Assembly (NCBI RefSeq): GCF_030546805.1
Contig: NZ_JAUOPC010000005.1
Location: 310,001 to 374,000, forward strand
DNA length: 64,000 nucleotides
Origin: Cyclobacterium sp. 1_MG-2023
Lineage (GTDB): Bacteria; Bacteroidota; Bacteroidia; Cytophagales; Cyclobacteriaceae
Direction: 5' to 3'
Below, in pieces: positions 17,624 to 27,215 of the stretch. Within the stretch, counting starts at the first letter, position 1. Each line of letters starts with the position of its first letter. A model generated the notes under the pieces. The model saw only the letters and a list, made by a program, of their open reading frames with translations, did not search any database and had not been told where the DNA came from. Made by a program: the position numbers and the translations under genes.

Positions 17624-17653
17624 AAAAAATACCCCAAATGGGGTATTTTTTTT
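17624..17653. terminator. Bidirectional terminator between desaturase and the 926-residue gene
   Basis: A perfect 12-bp inverted repeat (17624-17635 and 17640-17651, core ATACCCC/GGGGTAT) with a 4-base loop has an A run on its left and a T run on its right. It can end transcription from both convergent genes. A second weaker hairpin (AAAAGGGC 17514-17521 with GCCCTTTT 17542-17549) overlaps the desaturase stop. Confidence 0.85.
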
Positions 17654-17741
17654 GCATTTTCACCTAAAAAACCATTTTCAATTACCTTATAAATTAATGC
17701 TAAACAATAATTAAACTTAATGGGCCTCACTGAATAGGGCT

Positions 17742-20522
17742 TTATGGAATTACTCTGTAGGTTTTTTCTTCATAGCCAATACGGCCATCATTAGCAATAG
17801 CCTCAATAACCAGTACATGTTCTCCAATCACATCTCCATTAAAAAATTCGACTGATGTACTACCCTCATCATCAACAGTAAGGTTAGCGTCCCAATGCAC
17901 GAGCGACCGGAAATCAGGCCTTCGGTTCGTTAAGGAATCAGTACTGCTGTATTTTGGGGAGTAAAATTCTTTTACTGGAGAAATCACCTGCATTGAAGTA
18001 TCAAGTGTTCCCGGCGCCGGTTTTTCTGATCCCAATATCCCAACTCCATCCTTGGTATATACGGAGATAATATGCCCCATATAAGGCGCATCTAAAGGAT
18101 TGGTTTCAGGGAAAACCCTTAAGTATTGCTTTTTAAAAAATTTAGCGTGCTTTATTAATTCAACCTGCTCAACAATCCCCGGAGGCATATATGGTACCAA
18201 TTCATATTGATCTTTTTCAAGCAATTCCCCATCTATTGCCAATAAGGTGGGTTCGTCTTTTCCTCCGATTATATGTGCCAACATAAACCCGTCAGGAAAC
18301 TGTTCAACCCATACTTGATCTGAATAATTGAACATTAAAATACTATATAGACCATAAGACCATTTTTCTTCTTTTTCTCGAAGGATGGCTCCGGGAATAA
18401 TTACATCCGGAAGCCCAAAACTTTTATGAGCTGCTTCCATTTCCGGAGACAAGAGATAATCTTCCACAACTACCTCCTCTAAATCGTTGAAACCATTAAG
18501 CATATCAAATCTTTGCTCAGCTTGAACCCTCTTTTTCCCTAACCGAACAACCTGATTAATCGAATGTTCCTCTTCTTTAGATAAGGAATAATTCTTTAAA
18601 AAAATTTTTGGCGTTTTAGCTGAATCTAAAGAGAAGGAGAAATTTCTATTCCTACCATTCTTCCCCATGGCTTTAAGCAATATTCTTATTCGCTTCCCAT
18701 AAGCATCATCCATTTGAAAAAAGAAATTTCCAAGACTATCCGCGGTTTGGGAATATATGGTTGTTTCATTTCCAAAAGTGGCCAATGTCAAGTCCACATT
18801 GGAAGCTCCGTTTTTTTTACCTAATAGCGGTGGCATTACTACTCCCTTTAGACTTAGCCCTTGCTCCGGAATAAGGGCCACATTTTTTTTCCGTTGAACA
18901 GGGTATTTATAACTGCGCCATCCCTGGGTCAACATAAGCGCATCAAGGTCCTCAAGCCTATCTGAATTTTCTTCATTAAAATAATAACCTGGGTTTTCAA
19001 TTTCCCCTTTTAATTCGGAACTCAGCAAAAAATAGGACAGAATATTCTCCGACTTTAACTTCCCAGCCTCACCATTAAAAACCATAATGGAAATATTGCT
19101 AGCCTCAGCAGCGGAATTATTTCCCGATATTTTAATATTTACATTGGTTGGTTCCCGCTGTTTGTAACTTTCTTGATCAAAATTCGAACTGACAATGAGT
19201 TTCTGTTCATGGTTGACATTATAAAACAAGCGTTCAACTATTGGTTGCCGATCGTGGTTTTCTACCTTAAAAGCAATAATACCCTCCGGCAACTGATGAT
19301 CGGGTAAGCTTACTACAAGCTGTTTATTTTTCAATTTCCCGGCAATCAAGAAGTAATCTACCCCCCTACAACTAGCCTTTATGTACACACTATCTGTTAA
19401 GGAATTGGAGGTAAGTGCTAAACGAATTTTTTTATTATTTTTAAAGACGTTCAAAACTGCACCCTGAGCCATCACCCTTGGTAAAGAATATACCGCAAAT
19501 GGTTCTTTAGCATTAGGTAGAAACACCTTAGCTTGGTACATGCTGAGACTATCCGCTTGAAGAAAAAAAACACCCATTCCGAGTGCATTGCTTTTAAAGT
19601 TAGTGACTTTTTTACCTTGCCTATCCACTACTACTCCTTCTACTTTAATTCCTTTCCCGTCCGGCCCAATTGCCTTCACGGCCACCCTACTACTGAGCCC
19701 ATGAACCAATTGCCCACTTTCAGGAAAGAACTGCAGGTCTGGCAACTGATCATTTAAGAAAACCGTAGTGCTGTACTGTAGATTTTCGCCAATATCCATT
19801 GAGACAGAAACCCGAGATTGTTTTTTTGTAAGATCATAGTTTAAAGGATAATCCCCGTCTTTGTTCTTCTTCACAGAAATGGTATCTTGACCTTTGCCCC
19901 AATCCAGATAAACCTTGATCCTCCTGTCAGGGTTTTCTTCAGTCTCTTTAAACTTTAATAGTCCCTTTAATTTTAAAAACCCATTGTCTTCCGCAATTGT
20001 GAGATTATCTTCAGGATGCTTATTAGGATTCCCATTCACCGAAACCATGTTAACGTAGGAACTAAACATGAAATTTTCAGAAAAATTTGCATTCCATTTC
20101 GTATAAGCACGAATCAAATAACGACCAGCAGGGTAACTGTCTCCCAGCTCTAGGGCACCTTCCCCAATACCCTGTTTCAATTTCACCAACTTATGCAAAA
20201 GTATTTCTCCATTCATCCCTATTAAATCAACATACAGCAAACCACTAAGGCCTGATGGAACATTGCTTTTAGCATCTAAAACGATGGCTTTGAACCAAAT
20301 GGGTTGGCCGGAAGCAAATACTTTTGACGAAAGCTGTAAATATATTTTTTCAGGGTTAGGTACTTTAGGAGGCTGTTCCTCCTGAGAATAAACAGCACAG
20401 TGGAGTGAAAGAAAAAAAACGAATAAAATTAATCCTATATGCTTATTAATAAACAGGCTAATGGGGCTTCCGGAAAAGCCTAAAGACCTATTTAACGAAT
20501 TAAAAAATGAGGTTGTGGCCAA
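17742..20522 (-). CDS. Large secreted MG2/carboxypeptidase-regulatory-like protein with TonB-plug-like domain
   Basis: The 926-residue protein has an N-terminal hydrophobic signal (about 29-46, ending HCAVYSQEE). An alpha-2-macroglobulin MG2-like domain follows, with EKIYLQLSSKVFASGQPIWFKA and YPAGRYLIRAYTKW, then further Ig-like beta domains. Near the C-terminus is a segment resembling the plug of TonB-dependent receptors (TLLAIDGELLEKDQYELV, IVEQVELIKHAKFF), and the last domain ends GYEEKTYRVI. No outer-membrane barrel is present. Bacteroidota carry many such proteins of unknown role. The only usable start in frame is TTG at 20522: no ATG lies between the upstream stop (20553-20555) and the signal, so the true start is uncertain. 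Confidence 0.65.
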   Translation of the reverse strand: MATTSFFNSLNRSLGFSGSPISLFINKHIGLILFVFFLSLHCAVYSQEEQPPKVPNPEKIYLQLSSKVFASGQPIWFKAIVLDAKSNVPSGLSGLLYVDLIGMNGEILLHKLVKLKQGIGEGALELGDSYPAGRYLIRAYTKWNANFSENFMFSSYVNMVSVNGNPNKHPEDNLTIAEDNGFLKLKGLLKFKETEENPDRRIKVYLDWGKGQDTISVKKNKDGDYPLNYDLTKKQSRVSVSMDIGENLQYSTTVFLNDQLPDLQFFPESGQLVHGLSSRVAVKAIGPDGKGIKVEGVVVDRQGKKVTNFKSNALGMGVFFLQADSLSMYQAKVFLPNAKEPFAVYSLPRVMAQGAVLNVFKNNKKIRLALTSNSLTDSVYIKASCRGVDYFLIAGKLKNKQLVVSLPDHQLPEGIIAFKVENHDRQPIVERLFYNVNHEQKLIVSSNFDQESYKQREPTNVNIKISGNNSAAEASNISIMVFNGEAGKLKSENILSYFLLSSELKGEIENPGYYFNEENSDRLEDLDALMLTQGWRSYKYPVQRKKNVALIPEQGLSLKGVVMPPLLGKKNGASNVDLTLATFGNETTIYSQTADSLGNFFFQMDDAYGKRIRILLKAMGKNGRNRNFSFSLDSAKTPKIFLKNYSLSKEEEHSINQVVRLGKKRVQAEQRFDMLNGFNDLEEVVVEDYLLSPEMEAAHKSFGLPDVIIPGAILREKEEKWSYGLYSILMFNYSDQVWVEQFPDGFMLAHIIGGKDEPTLLAIDGELLEKDQYELVPYMPPGIVEQVELIKHAKFFKKQYLRVFPETNPLDAPYMGHIISVYTKDGVGILGSEKPAPGTLDTSMQVISPVKEFYSPKYSSTDSLTNRRPDFRSLVHWDANLTVDDEGSTSVEFFNGDVIGEHVLVIEAIANDGRIGYEEKTYRVIP

Positions 20523-20698
20523 AACTTTACCTGTTTTTGAGTTATCGATTCCCTAGTATAAAGCATAACTGGTACACTATAAGTTATAATGTTAAAAATC
20601 TACTCAAATTAACTCGGTTTTCAAAATTCTATAAAAAAGAAGGAATCAACATTATTCCCTTAAGCGTTTAAACTTTCCTGTTAGACAATTCCCCTACA

Positions 20699-22828
20699 TC
20701 AATTCGCTTCTTGATCATTCCCTGCCAAGGCTACTTTCAATTCAAAATAGGAATACTTTTCCCCAAAATGATCCTTCAGCTTTTTTAAGCCTTGACCGTC
20801 TAGTTTTTTGGCAGCTCCCCGTATATCTTCACAACTTTTTTCATCCAAAAAAGTGGCTTTTTTAATTTTATCTTCTTCAATTAACTGAACGATATGGCCT
20901 TCAATGGTGGTTTTGGCAAGGGATCTAAATTGTGCAATTTGAAAAATTGTCTTTCCTTGCTGGTACAACTCGAATGTCTCTTGCACAGATCCTGATGGGG
21001 CTCTTTTTAACTTTCGCTTGGGTGCCCCGACACTTTGGCCGGGTTTTATATCATGCTCATCAATGTGGGCATTGATCTCTTTGAGAAAGGTCTTCCCATA
21101 TTTCTCTAATTTTAACTGTCCTATTCCTCCAATTCTAATTAATTCTTTTTCACTTCTTGGGTAACGCTGAGACATCTCAACTAGAGTTGCGTCAGAAAAA
21201 ACAATGTAGGGAGGCACATTCTGTTGATCTGCCAAAACTTTGCGTACGTTTTTTAGTCTTTCAAACAAAGCTTCATCTTTTTTATTGCTTGGCTCTCGGA
21301 GGTTAAATACTTCCTCTTCCATGGCCAAGAGAAATTTTTCCTTGCGCTTCAATTTTTCCCAAGCCAAGTCACTGAGCTTTAAAATAGGCCTTTGAGGATC
21401 TTCTTGCAAAAGGTATCCCTCTGCAATTAACTGAAAACCTAATCTTTTCCAGAAATCATCACTTCTATCTTTTCCGATTCCATAAACGGATAATTCTTTT
21501 TGAGCGTTGGTGACTTTAGCAGATTGAGACCCTCTTAATACCAAAATAACATGACCCAACCCAAACTGTTGCCCCAAACGGACCACTGCAGAAAGTAGCA
21601 TCTGAGAAAAAATAGTCATATCTGACTTATTATTTTTTTGAAAACAAACATCACAATTGCCACAATCCTGAGAATATTTTTCACCAAAATATCCAAGCAA
21701 ATACTTTCTCCTACAGGATTTCGTTTGGCAAAACGCAACCATGGTGTCCATTTTTGCTTTCATGTGCCGGACATACTCCTCATTATCGGCACTTTCTATC
21801 ATTCTCTTTAGGGTGATACTGTCTCCCAGACTATAAAACAGCAAGGCCTCTCCAGGTAGACCATCTCTACCTGCACGCCCGGTTTCTTGATAGTAGCTTT
21901 CAATATTTTGTGGCATATTGGTGTGCACTACAAAACGGACATTGGACTTGTCAATCCCCATCCCAAAAGCGATTGTAGCGACAATTATCTTCACCTCATC
22001 CTTAATAAATTTCTCCTGATTTTCTTGTCTATTTTCTTTACTGAGACCGGCATGGTAGGGCAAAGCAGAAAAACCATTGGCATTGAGCTTGGCTGCAGTG
22101 TTTTCCACAGATTTTCTGGAAAGACAATAGACTATTCCCGAATCATTGGGCCGGTGCTGTAGAAAATCTACCAATTTACCAAAACCATCAGATCTTAAGG
22201 TCACCCTGTAAGTAATGTTTGGCCTATCAAAAGACGAGATAAACCACTCCGGTTTGTTCAGGTGAAGTCTGGCTGCAATATCTTTACGGGTTTGCTTATC
22301 TGCCGTAGCCGTTAATGCCAAAAATGGGGTATCCGGAAAAGCCTTTCTCAAGGCACCCAATTTTAAATATTCCGGTCTAAAATCATGGCCCCATTGGGAA
22401 ACACAATGCGCTTCATCAACAGCTACCAGAGAAAGGTTCATTTCTTTGAGGGCATTTACTAAGGGGTGGGTACCGGAAAACAATCGTTCAGGAGCAACAT
22501 ACAGTAACTTGATTCCTCCTTTCATGACCTGATCAGAAACATACCTTTGCTCACTAATATCCATGGTAGAGTTTAAAAATGCAGCCGGAATACCTATTTC
22601 ATTCAGTGCGTCTACTTGATCCTTCATCAGGGCAATGAGTGGTGAAATAACCAAGGTAAGCCCTGGCAACACCATGGCAGGGACTTGATAGCAAACCGAT
22701 TTACCCGCTCCGGTAGGCATTAATGCTATACAGTCTTTTTTCTCTATTACTTGGCGAATGACAGACTCCTGTTGCCCCCTAAATGAATCATATCCATAAA
22801 ATTTTTTAAGTACATCTATTGGTTGCAT
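20699..22828 (-). CDS. recQ: ATP-dependent DNA helicase RecQ
   Basis: RecQ unwinds DNA 3' to 5' in recombination and repair of stalled forks. Read from the ATG at 22828 the protein has 709 residues; the frame extends 26 codons further up, but those codons do not look like part of the family. Domain order is standard: helicase domain with Walker A MPTGAGKS (about 37-44) and DEAH (138-141) in VAVDEAHCVSQWGHDFRPEY, and motif VI QETGRAGRDGLPG. A zinc-binding RQC region follows with CRRKYLLGYFGE and CGNCDVC, then an HRDC domain (ALFERLKNVRKVLADQ) and a C-terminal helix-turn-helix unit (IFQIAQFRSLAKTTIEGHI). No neighbour appears to be co-transcribed. Confidence 0.95.
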   Translation of the reverse strand: MQPIDVLKKFYGYDSFRGQQESVIRQVIEKKDCIALMPTGAGKSVCYQVPAMVLPGLTLVISPLIALMKDQVDALNEIGIPAAFLNSTMDISEQRYVSDQVMKGGIKLLYVAPERLFSGTHPLVNALKEMNLSLVAVDEAHCVSQWGHDFRPEYLKLGALRKAFPDTPFLALTATADKQTRKDIAARLHLNKPEWFISSFDRPNITYRVTLRSDGFGKLVDFLQHRPNDSGIVYCLSRKSVENTAAKLNANGFSALPYHAGLSKENRQENQEKFIKDEVKIIVATIAFGMGIDKSNVRFVVHTNMPQNIESYYQETGRAGRDGLPGEALLFYSLGDSITLKRMIESADNEEYVRHMKAKMDTMVAFCQTKSCRRKYLLGYFGEKYSQDCGNCDVCFQKNNKSDMTIFSQMLLSAVVRLGQQFGLGHVILVLRGSQSAKVTNAQKELSVYGIGKDRSDDFWKRLGFQLIAEGYLLQEDPQRPILKLSDLAWEKLKRKEKFLLAMEEEVFNLREPSNKKDEALFERLKNVRKVLADQQNVPPYIVFSDATLVEMSQRYPRSEKELIRIGGIGQLKLEKYGKTFLKEINAHIDEHDIKPGQSVGAPKRKLKRAPSGSVQETFELYQQGKTIFQIAQFRSLAKTTIEGHIVQLIEEDKIKKATFLDEKSCEDIRGAAKKLDGQGLKKLKDHFGEKYSYFELKVALAGNDQEAN

Positions 22829-23161
22829 GATGGAGGAATTTGCGCAAGTTGTAAAGAGAAAGATAAATTTAATACAATTAGGCGTCCTTTTCAACTTCCT
22901 CTCCATGCATTCAATGACAAGCCTTCATGCACTTTACAATGTTTTATTTATAATGCTTTAGGACTCATGTCAATAGACCTCACTACCTAAGACTTAGCTA
23001 CAATTAAACAAGCCTAACATTTCATCAGCTTGAACATGAAACTTTAATCTCCAAATTATACTGATCCACCATTTATATACAAAAGGGAGCCTCCTGATTT
23101 AGAAAGCTCCCTTTGACTGATAAAAAATATAAATACAACCTAACAAAAATCGGGTGACAAA
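22829..23161. other. Intergenic region between recQ and the surface repeat protein gene
   Basis: Both flanking genes read leftward. Apart from the terminator at 23082-23114 I see no gene, repeat or RNA here. The part nearest recQ (22829-22906) is an in-frame extension of recQ without family features and is more likely leader. Confidence 0.5.
23082..23114 (-). terminator. Terminator of the surface repeat protein gene
   Basis: A perfect 9-bp stem (AAAGGGAGC at 23082-23090 with GCTCCCTTT at 23106-23114) is followed on the minus strand by a short T run. It lies about 50 bp beyond the leftward stop at 23162. Confidence 0.65.
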
Positions 23162-24886
23162 CTATATCTTCATTATCTTCATTCGGTAAGCTTCTCCTTC
23201 ATAAATCACTTCTAATACACCCATCCCTTTGCTTGCATTGTTTACTACTGTCAATAACCATTGATCTAACTCCATTCCCACTTCACCTTCAAAACTGGCA
23301 ACTGAAGAGGTTTGTAAAAACCTTACATTTACAGGACCTGAAATTTTACCTGAAGCCAATTTAATATTCAAAGAAGACCCATCAGTAGGGTTGGGATAAG
23401 CTGTCAATAAGATAGGTTCTTCACCGGCTTCTTCACCTGAGGCTTTTATTGAAACTACATCACTAATCATTTGATTTCCATCAAAATCAATTTGTCTGAT
23501 TCTATAATAGACCAAACCGGATATCTCACTTAATTCAGGATCTTCAAAAGTATATTTACTTATTGAGTTGGTCCATCCGGAACCGTTAATAGCAGCGATT
23601 TTTTCAAAATTCCCAATACCATTGATGGAACGTTCTACCTCAAAATGGCTATTCCCATCTTCTGAGGTGGTTTCCCACACCAATTTTGAAATATTGTTAT
23701 TCGTCACTACTACATCAAAAGACTTCCAAACCACAGGTAGTGCAAAACAACCCATTCCGTAAAAGGAATTTCCACTTAAATTCACATGACTTGTATTTTC
23801 TTTAGTAGAGTTAGGGTAATCGCAAATAAACATGGCTCCATCATCTTTAGCCACCACTGTTGCTCCATTGGTAGCTGTAAATGTACTTCCCAACATTAGT
23901 TCACTGCTATTGTTTAGGTAAATCCTACCATTTGTCATGATGACCTCTTCATGGACAGTTCCCCTAGCATTGTCATTTAACTCAATATCAGCTCCCCCGC
24001 TAGTAAAATATTTCGATTCAAAAGAAAATTCTGCGTTGTCCTTCAAGGTCATGGATCCCCCTTGCCCCATTTCCACATCTCCTACCAACCTAATATTTGC
24101 ATTGTCTTCTAAATTAATCGATCCACTACTCCCTGTTGAAGAAGTACCTCCTACCATTAACGTACTACTATTGAACATATTCAATTCTCCATTTCCGATC
24201 AGCATATTTCCTGAGACCGAAACCTCACCTGAAAAATCTTTAGAGCCAATGTTGATTTCGCCACCGGATGAATAATTAAGTTCATCCGTTTGAAATTGAC
24301 CAAACACATTTAATGTACTTTTACTTCTGACATGCGTTTCTTCATTGACCACCAACATGGCCCCTTCTTCAATGGTAATTACCGGTTTATTGTCTCCTAT
24401 TTCAAAATTGTTAATGGTCAATTTTGCATTATTTGGAACTATAATTTCAACCCCTCTATCAATATCAAATGTTCCATTAACTACCAATTCAGCTCCTTCA
24501 GCAAGGATAATTTCGGGTTCTGAGCCTCCCCCATTGATGGTAACATTATCTTCGAAAATTAATTTTCCGTTGGGACCAATTTCTAGGCTGGTAAAAACAC
24601 CACTTCCAAAACCTGAAATATTGCCGCTATAGGTAACTTCATGATTGATCACAACGGTTACTTTACAACCCCAGCTCTTGGACACCGGAGGTTGCCCATC
24701 ACTCACATTACTCCATTTTGAGCAGTTTGAAGAACTTTCCCAAGTATTATCTGCTTTCCATTCTCCATCTTTCACACTAACAAAGTCCTGTGAATAGGTA
24801 TTTCCTGTCACCAAACCAAAAACGACGGTAAGGATAAATAAAGAAACTGTTTTAAGAAGCTGAGTAGAATTAAAAAAAACTTTCAT
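23162..24886 (-). CDS. Secreted beta-repeat protein with type IX secretion C-terminal signal
   Basis: The 574-residue protein has a signal peptide (about 1-32, ending NTYSQ) and an N-terminal domain of the kind seen before G8/parallel-beta proteins (SVKDGEWKADNTWESSS). A long run of short beta repeats follows, built on patterns like GSINLEDNANIRLVGDVEMG and GSMTLKDNAEFSFESKYF (about 110-365), probably a right-handed beta-solenoid. Next come a fibronectin-like domain (about 390-480) and a C-terminal domain starting AYPNPTDG and ending in a Lys-rich strand (MKIMKI). That ending matches type A sorting domains recognised by the type IX system encoded earlier in this window. The product is probably anchored or released at the cell surface; its ligand is unknown. 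Confidence 0.78.
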   Translation of the reverse strand: MKVFFNSTQLLKTVSLFILTVVFGLVTGNTYSQDFVSVKDGEWKADNTWESSSNCSKWSNVSDGQPPVSKSWGCKVTVVINHEVTYSGNISGFGSGVFTSLEIGPNGKLIFEDNVTINGGGSEPEIILAEGAELVVNGTFDIDRGVEIIVPNNAKLTINNFEIGDNKPVITIEEGAMLVVNEETHVRSKSTLNVFGQFQTDELNYSSGGEINIGSKDFSGEVSVSGNMLIGNGELNMFNSSTLMVGGTSSTGSSGSINLEDNANIRLVGDVEMGQGGSMTLKDNAEFSFESKYFTSGGADIELNDNARGTVHEEVIMTNGRIYLNNSSELMLGSTFTATNGATVVAKDDGAMFICDYPNSTKENTSHVNLSGNSFYGMGCFALPVVWKSFDVVVTNNNISKLVWETTSEDGNSHFEVERSINGIGNFEKIAAINGSGWTNSISKYTFEDPELSEISGLVYYRIRQIDFDGNQMISDVVSIKASGEEAGEEPILLTAYPNPTDGSSLNIKLASGKISGPVNVRFLQTSSVASFEGEVGMELDQWLLTVVNNASKGMGVLEVIYEGEAYRMKIMKI

Positions 24887-25054
24887 AGCTGTTTGTTTTT
24901 ATAACAGTATAAAAGTACTCAGGACTATTACCATTTAGTGACTTATTCGATAAACGCGATATATTCGGAGTTAAATGAAGCTAAACTGAAGATAAAAAAA
25001 ATATAAAAATCAAAAAATCAACTCCGAAACACGAATATTTAGATATGAAAAACA

Positions 25055-25081
25055 AAAAAACCCGTATAAAACGGGTTTTTT
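25055..25081. terminator. Rho-independent terminator after rho
   Basis: An 11-bp perfect stem (AAAAAACCCGT at 25055-25065 with ACGGGTTTTTT at 25071-25081) with a 5-base loop has A and T runs on both sides, so it can act in either direction. It lies about 50 bp beyond the leftward rho stop. Confidence 0.85.
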
Positions 25082-25133
25082 GCAAGTGGCTAAACAGCCT
25101 CATATCTATTGAATTATAGGTCTAATTCCCTAC

Positions 25134-26945
25134 TTAACTATTCATGCTTATCAAAAACTCAGCGTTATCTCTAGTACCTTTCATTCTTTGAAGTAAAAAC
25201 TCCATGGCCTCCTGAGAAGTCATATCAGACATGATCTTACGTAGAATCCACACACGTTGCATTTCCTCTTTGTCCATCAATAAATCTTCTCTTCTGGTAC
25301 CGGAACCAGGCACATCTATGGCAGGATAAATTCTTCTGTTTGAAAGCTTCCTATCCAAGGATAGCTCCATATTACCCGTTCCTTTAAATTCCTCAAAAAT
25401 CACTTCATCCATTTTAGACCCTGTCTCCACAAGTGCTGTAGCGATTATGGTAAGTGATCCTCCATTTTCCACATTTCTGGCAGCACCAAAGAAACGTTTT
25501 GGTTTATGCAAGGCGTTGGCATCCACTCCACCGGACAAAATCTTGCCTGAGGAAGGTACTACCGTATTGTGTGCCCTGGCTAGCCTTGTAATAGAATCCA
25601 AGAGTATGACTACATCATGCCCACACTCTACCATTCTTTTGGCTTTTTCCAAGACCAAAGCAGCCACTTTTACATGTCTTTCGGCTTGTTCATCAAAAGT
25701 AGAAGAAATCACCTCAGCTTTTACAGATCGTGCCATATCTGTCACCTCTTCAGGTCTCTCGTCAATCAAAAGAATCATCAAATGAACTTCAGGATGGTTT
25801 TCAGCAATGGCATTGGCAATCCTTTGCAATAGCACTGTTTTACCTGTTTTAGGCTGCGCCACAATCATCCCTCTTTGACCTTTTCCAATTGGTGCAAAAA
25901 GATCGACTATCCTTGTAGATAAATTGTCGTGTGTAGTGGTTAGGCTCAAACGCTCCTCCGGAAACAAAGGGGTGAGGTATTCAAAAGGAATCCTATCTCG
26001 TATTTCATCAGTAGTCTTTCCATTGACAGTTCCTACCTTCAACAATGCAAAGTATTTTTCTCCTTCTTTTGGAGGCCTGATTTGACCCTGAATATTATCT
26101 CCAGTTTTAAGACCAAAAAGTTTTATTTGAGAAGGAGATACATAAATATCATCCGGTGATGCGAGGTAATTGTAATCCAAAGAACGTAGAAAACCATATC
26201 CATCAGACATTATTTCAAGTACTCCGGAATTTTCTATAATCCCATCAAAATCTTTAATGGTTACAGAGGGCTTTCTTTTAGGGTTATAAGGTTTTTCTGG
26301 AGTTGTTTGCTCTTCAGATACCTCTTTTGATGGCTTTCTTTTAGTAAATTCCTGCTCGTTGGATGCAGGAGATGTAGCCTCTTGGTTGGTTTTGGTATCT
26401 TCTATATCAACTACCGCCCTTCTCCTAGGCCTAAAGCTTCTGCCTTTATTGTCTTCTCCTTTAACTGGCTCGTTGGATTTTTTATTGTTGGATTTATCCT
26501 TTGCCGGTTTTTCGTTGCTTTCCTGTTTTTTTGCTTCAGGCTTGGCAACTCTTTCTTCAACTTTAGGAGACCTCTCTTCAGATTTCACAGGCCTTTCCTT
26601 AGGTTTTGGAGCTCTGGAAGGTTTTGTGCTTTTGTCCGAATCTTCAGTATTTTCTTTCTGAATCTTGGTTACATTTTGCCTCTTAAACTTTGGCTTCTCC
26701 TCACTTACTGGTTTGCTAGCCTTTTTATTGGTATCTGCTTCAGTTGTATCTTTTTTTACCTCCTCTTCTACTTTGGAAGGTTTTTTTCTTGGAAGAGATT
26801 TCTCTGGAGTAATAGCTTGTTGATCCAAGATGGCATAAACCAGATCTTCTTTTTTCAAAGATTTAAAGTTTTTTACCCCCAACTCCTCGGCGATCTCCTT
26901 TAATTCAGACAGTAGCCTGATTCTTAATTCTTCTATGTTATACAT
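25134..26945 (-). CDS. rho: Transcription termination factor Rho
   Basis: Rho is a hexameric RNA-dependent ATPase that ends untranslated transcripts. The 603-residue protein starts with a Rho_N helical domain (about 1-45) and then has a long low-complexity insertion rich in Lys, Glu, Pro and Ser (about 47-235) that E. coli Rho lacks. The cold-shock-like RNA-binding domain (about 240-305, [16 protein letters not shown]) and the ATPase domain follow, with Walker A AQPKTGKT (363-370), Walker [15 protein letters not shown] and the Q/R-loop region [11 protein letters not shown]. Disordered insertions of this kind are known in Bacteroidota Rho. The gene is monocistronic with its own terminator. Confidence 0.96.
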   Translation of the reverse strand: MYNIEELRIRLLSELKEIAEELGVKNFKSLKKEDLVYAILDQQAITPEKSLPRKKPSKVEEEVKKDTTEADTNKKASKPVSEEKPKFKRQNVTKIQKENTEDSDKSTKPSRAPKPKERPVKSEERSPKVEERVAKPEAKKQESNEKPAKDKSNNKKSNEPVKGEDNKGRSFRPRRRAVVDIEDTKTNQEATSPASNEQEFTKRKPSKEVSEEQTTPEKPYNPKRKPSVTIKDFDGIIENSGVLEIMSDGYGFLRSLDYNYLASPDDIYVSPSQIKLFGLKTGDNIQGQIRPPKEGEKYFALLKVGTVNGKTTDEIRDRIPFEYLTPLFPEERLSLTTTHDNLSTRIVDLFAPIGKGQRGMIVAQPKTGKTVLLQRIANAIAENHPEVHLMILLIDERPEEVTDMARSVKAEVISSTFDEQAERHVKVAALVLEKAKRMVECGHDVVILLDSITRLARAHNTVVPSSGKILSGGVDANALHKPKRFFGAARNVENGGSLTIIATALVETGSKMDEVIFEEFKGTGNMELSLDRKLSNRRIYPAIDVPGSGTRREDLLMDKEEMQRVWILRKIMSDMTSQEAMEFLLQRMKGTRDNAEFLISMNS

Positions 26946-27215
26946 AAAAAACGCGTGAATGTAATTCTAAGACTGTGTAAATGATAAAATGGTATGTATC
27001 TTGATAAGTATAAAAAGGAATACAGACAATTCTGAAACTGCCAGGGTGGCAATCTTCTGCTTTTCGATCCTACAATATTACATCAATCACTAGTAATACG
27101 CAAATTTTTATGTAATTGTTATTAAATTAGTGAAAACCAAGCACCTCCGCATTAAGAAATATTTTACTGGCTTTCTGTTTTACTAATTCTTATTTTTATT
27201 GTTCCAATCATTTGC

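Noticed and set aside
26382-26903. A 173-residue open frame antisense to the rho insertion
   Set aside because: It mirrors the Lys/Glu-rich low-complexity stretch, which rarely makes stops on the other strand; composition is Phe-rich and unlike a real protein.
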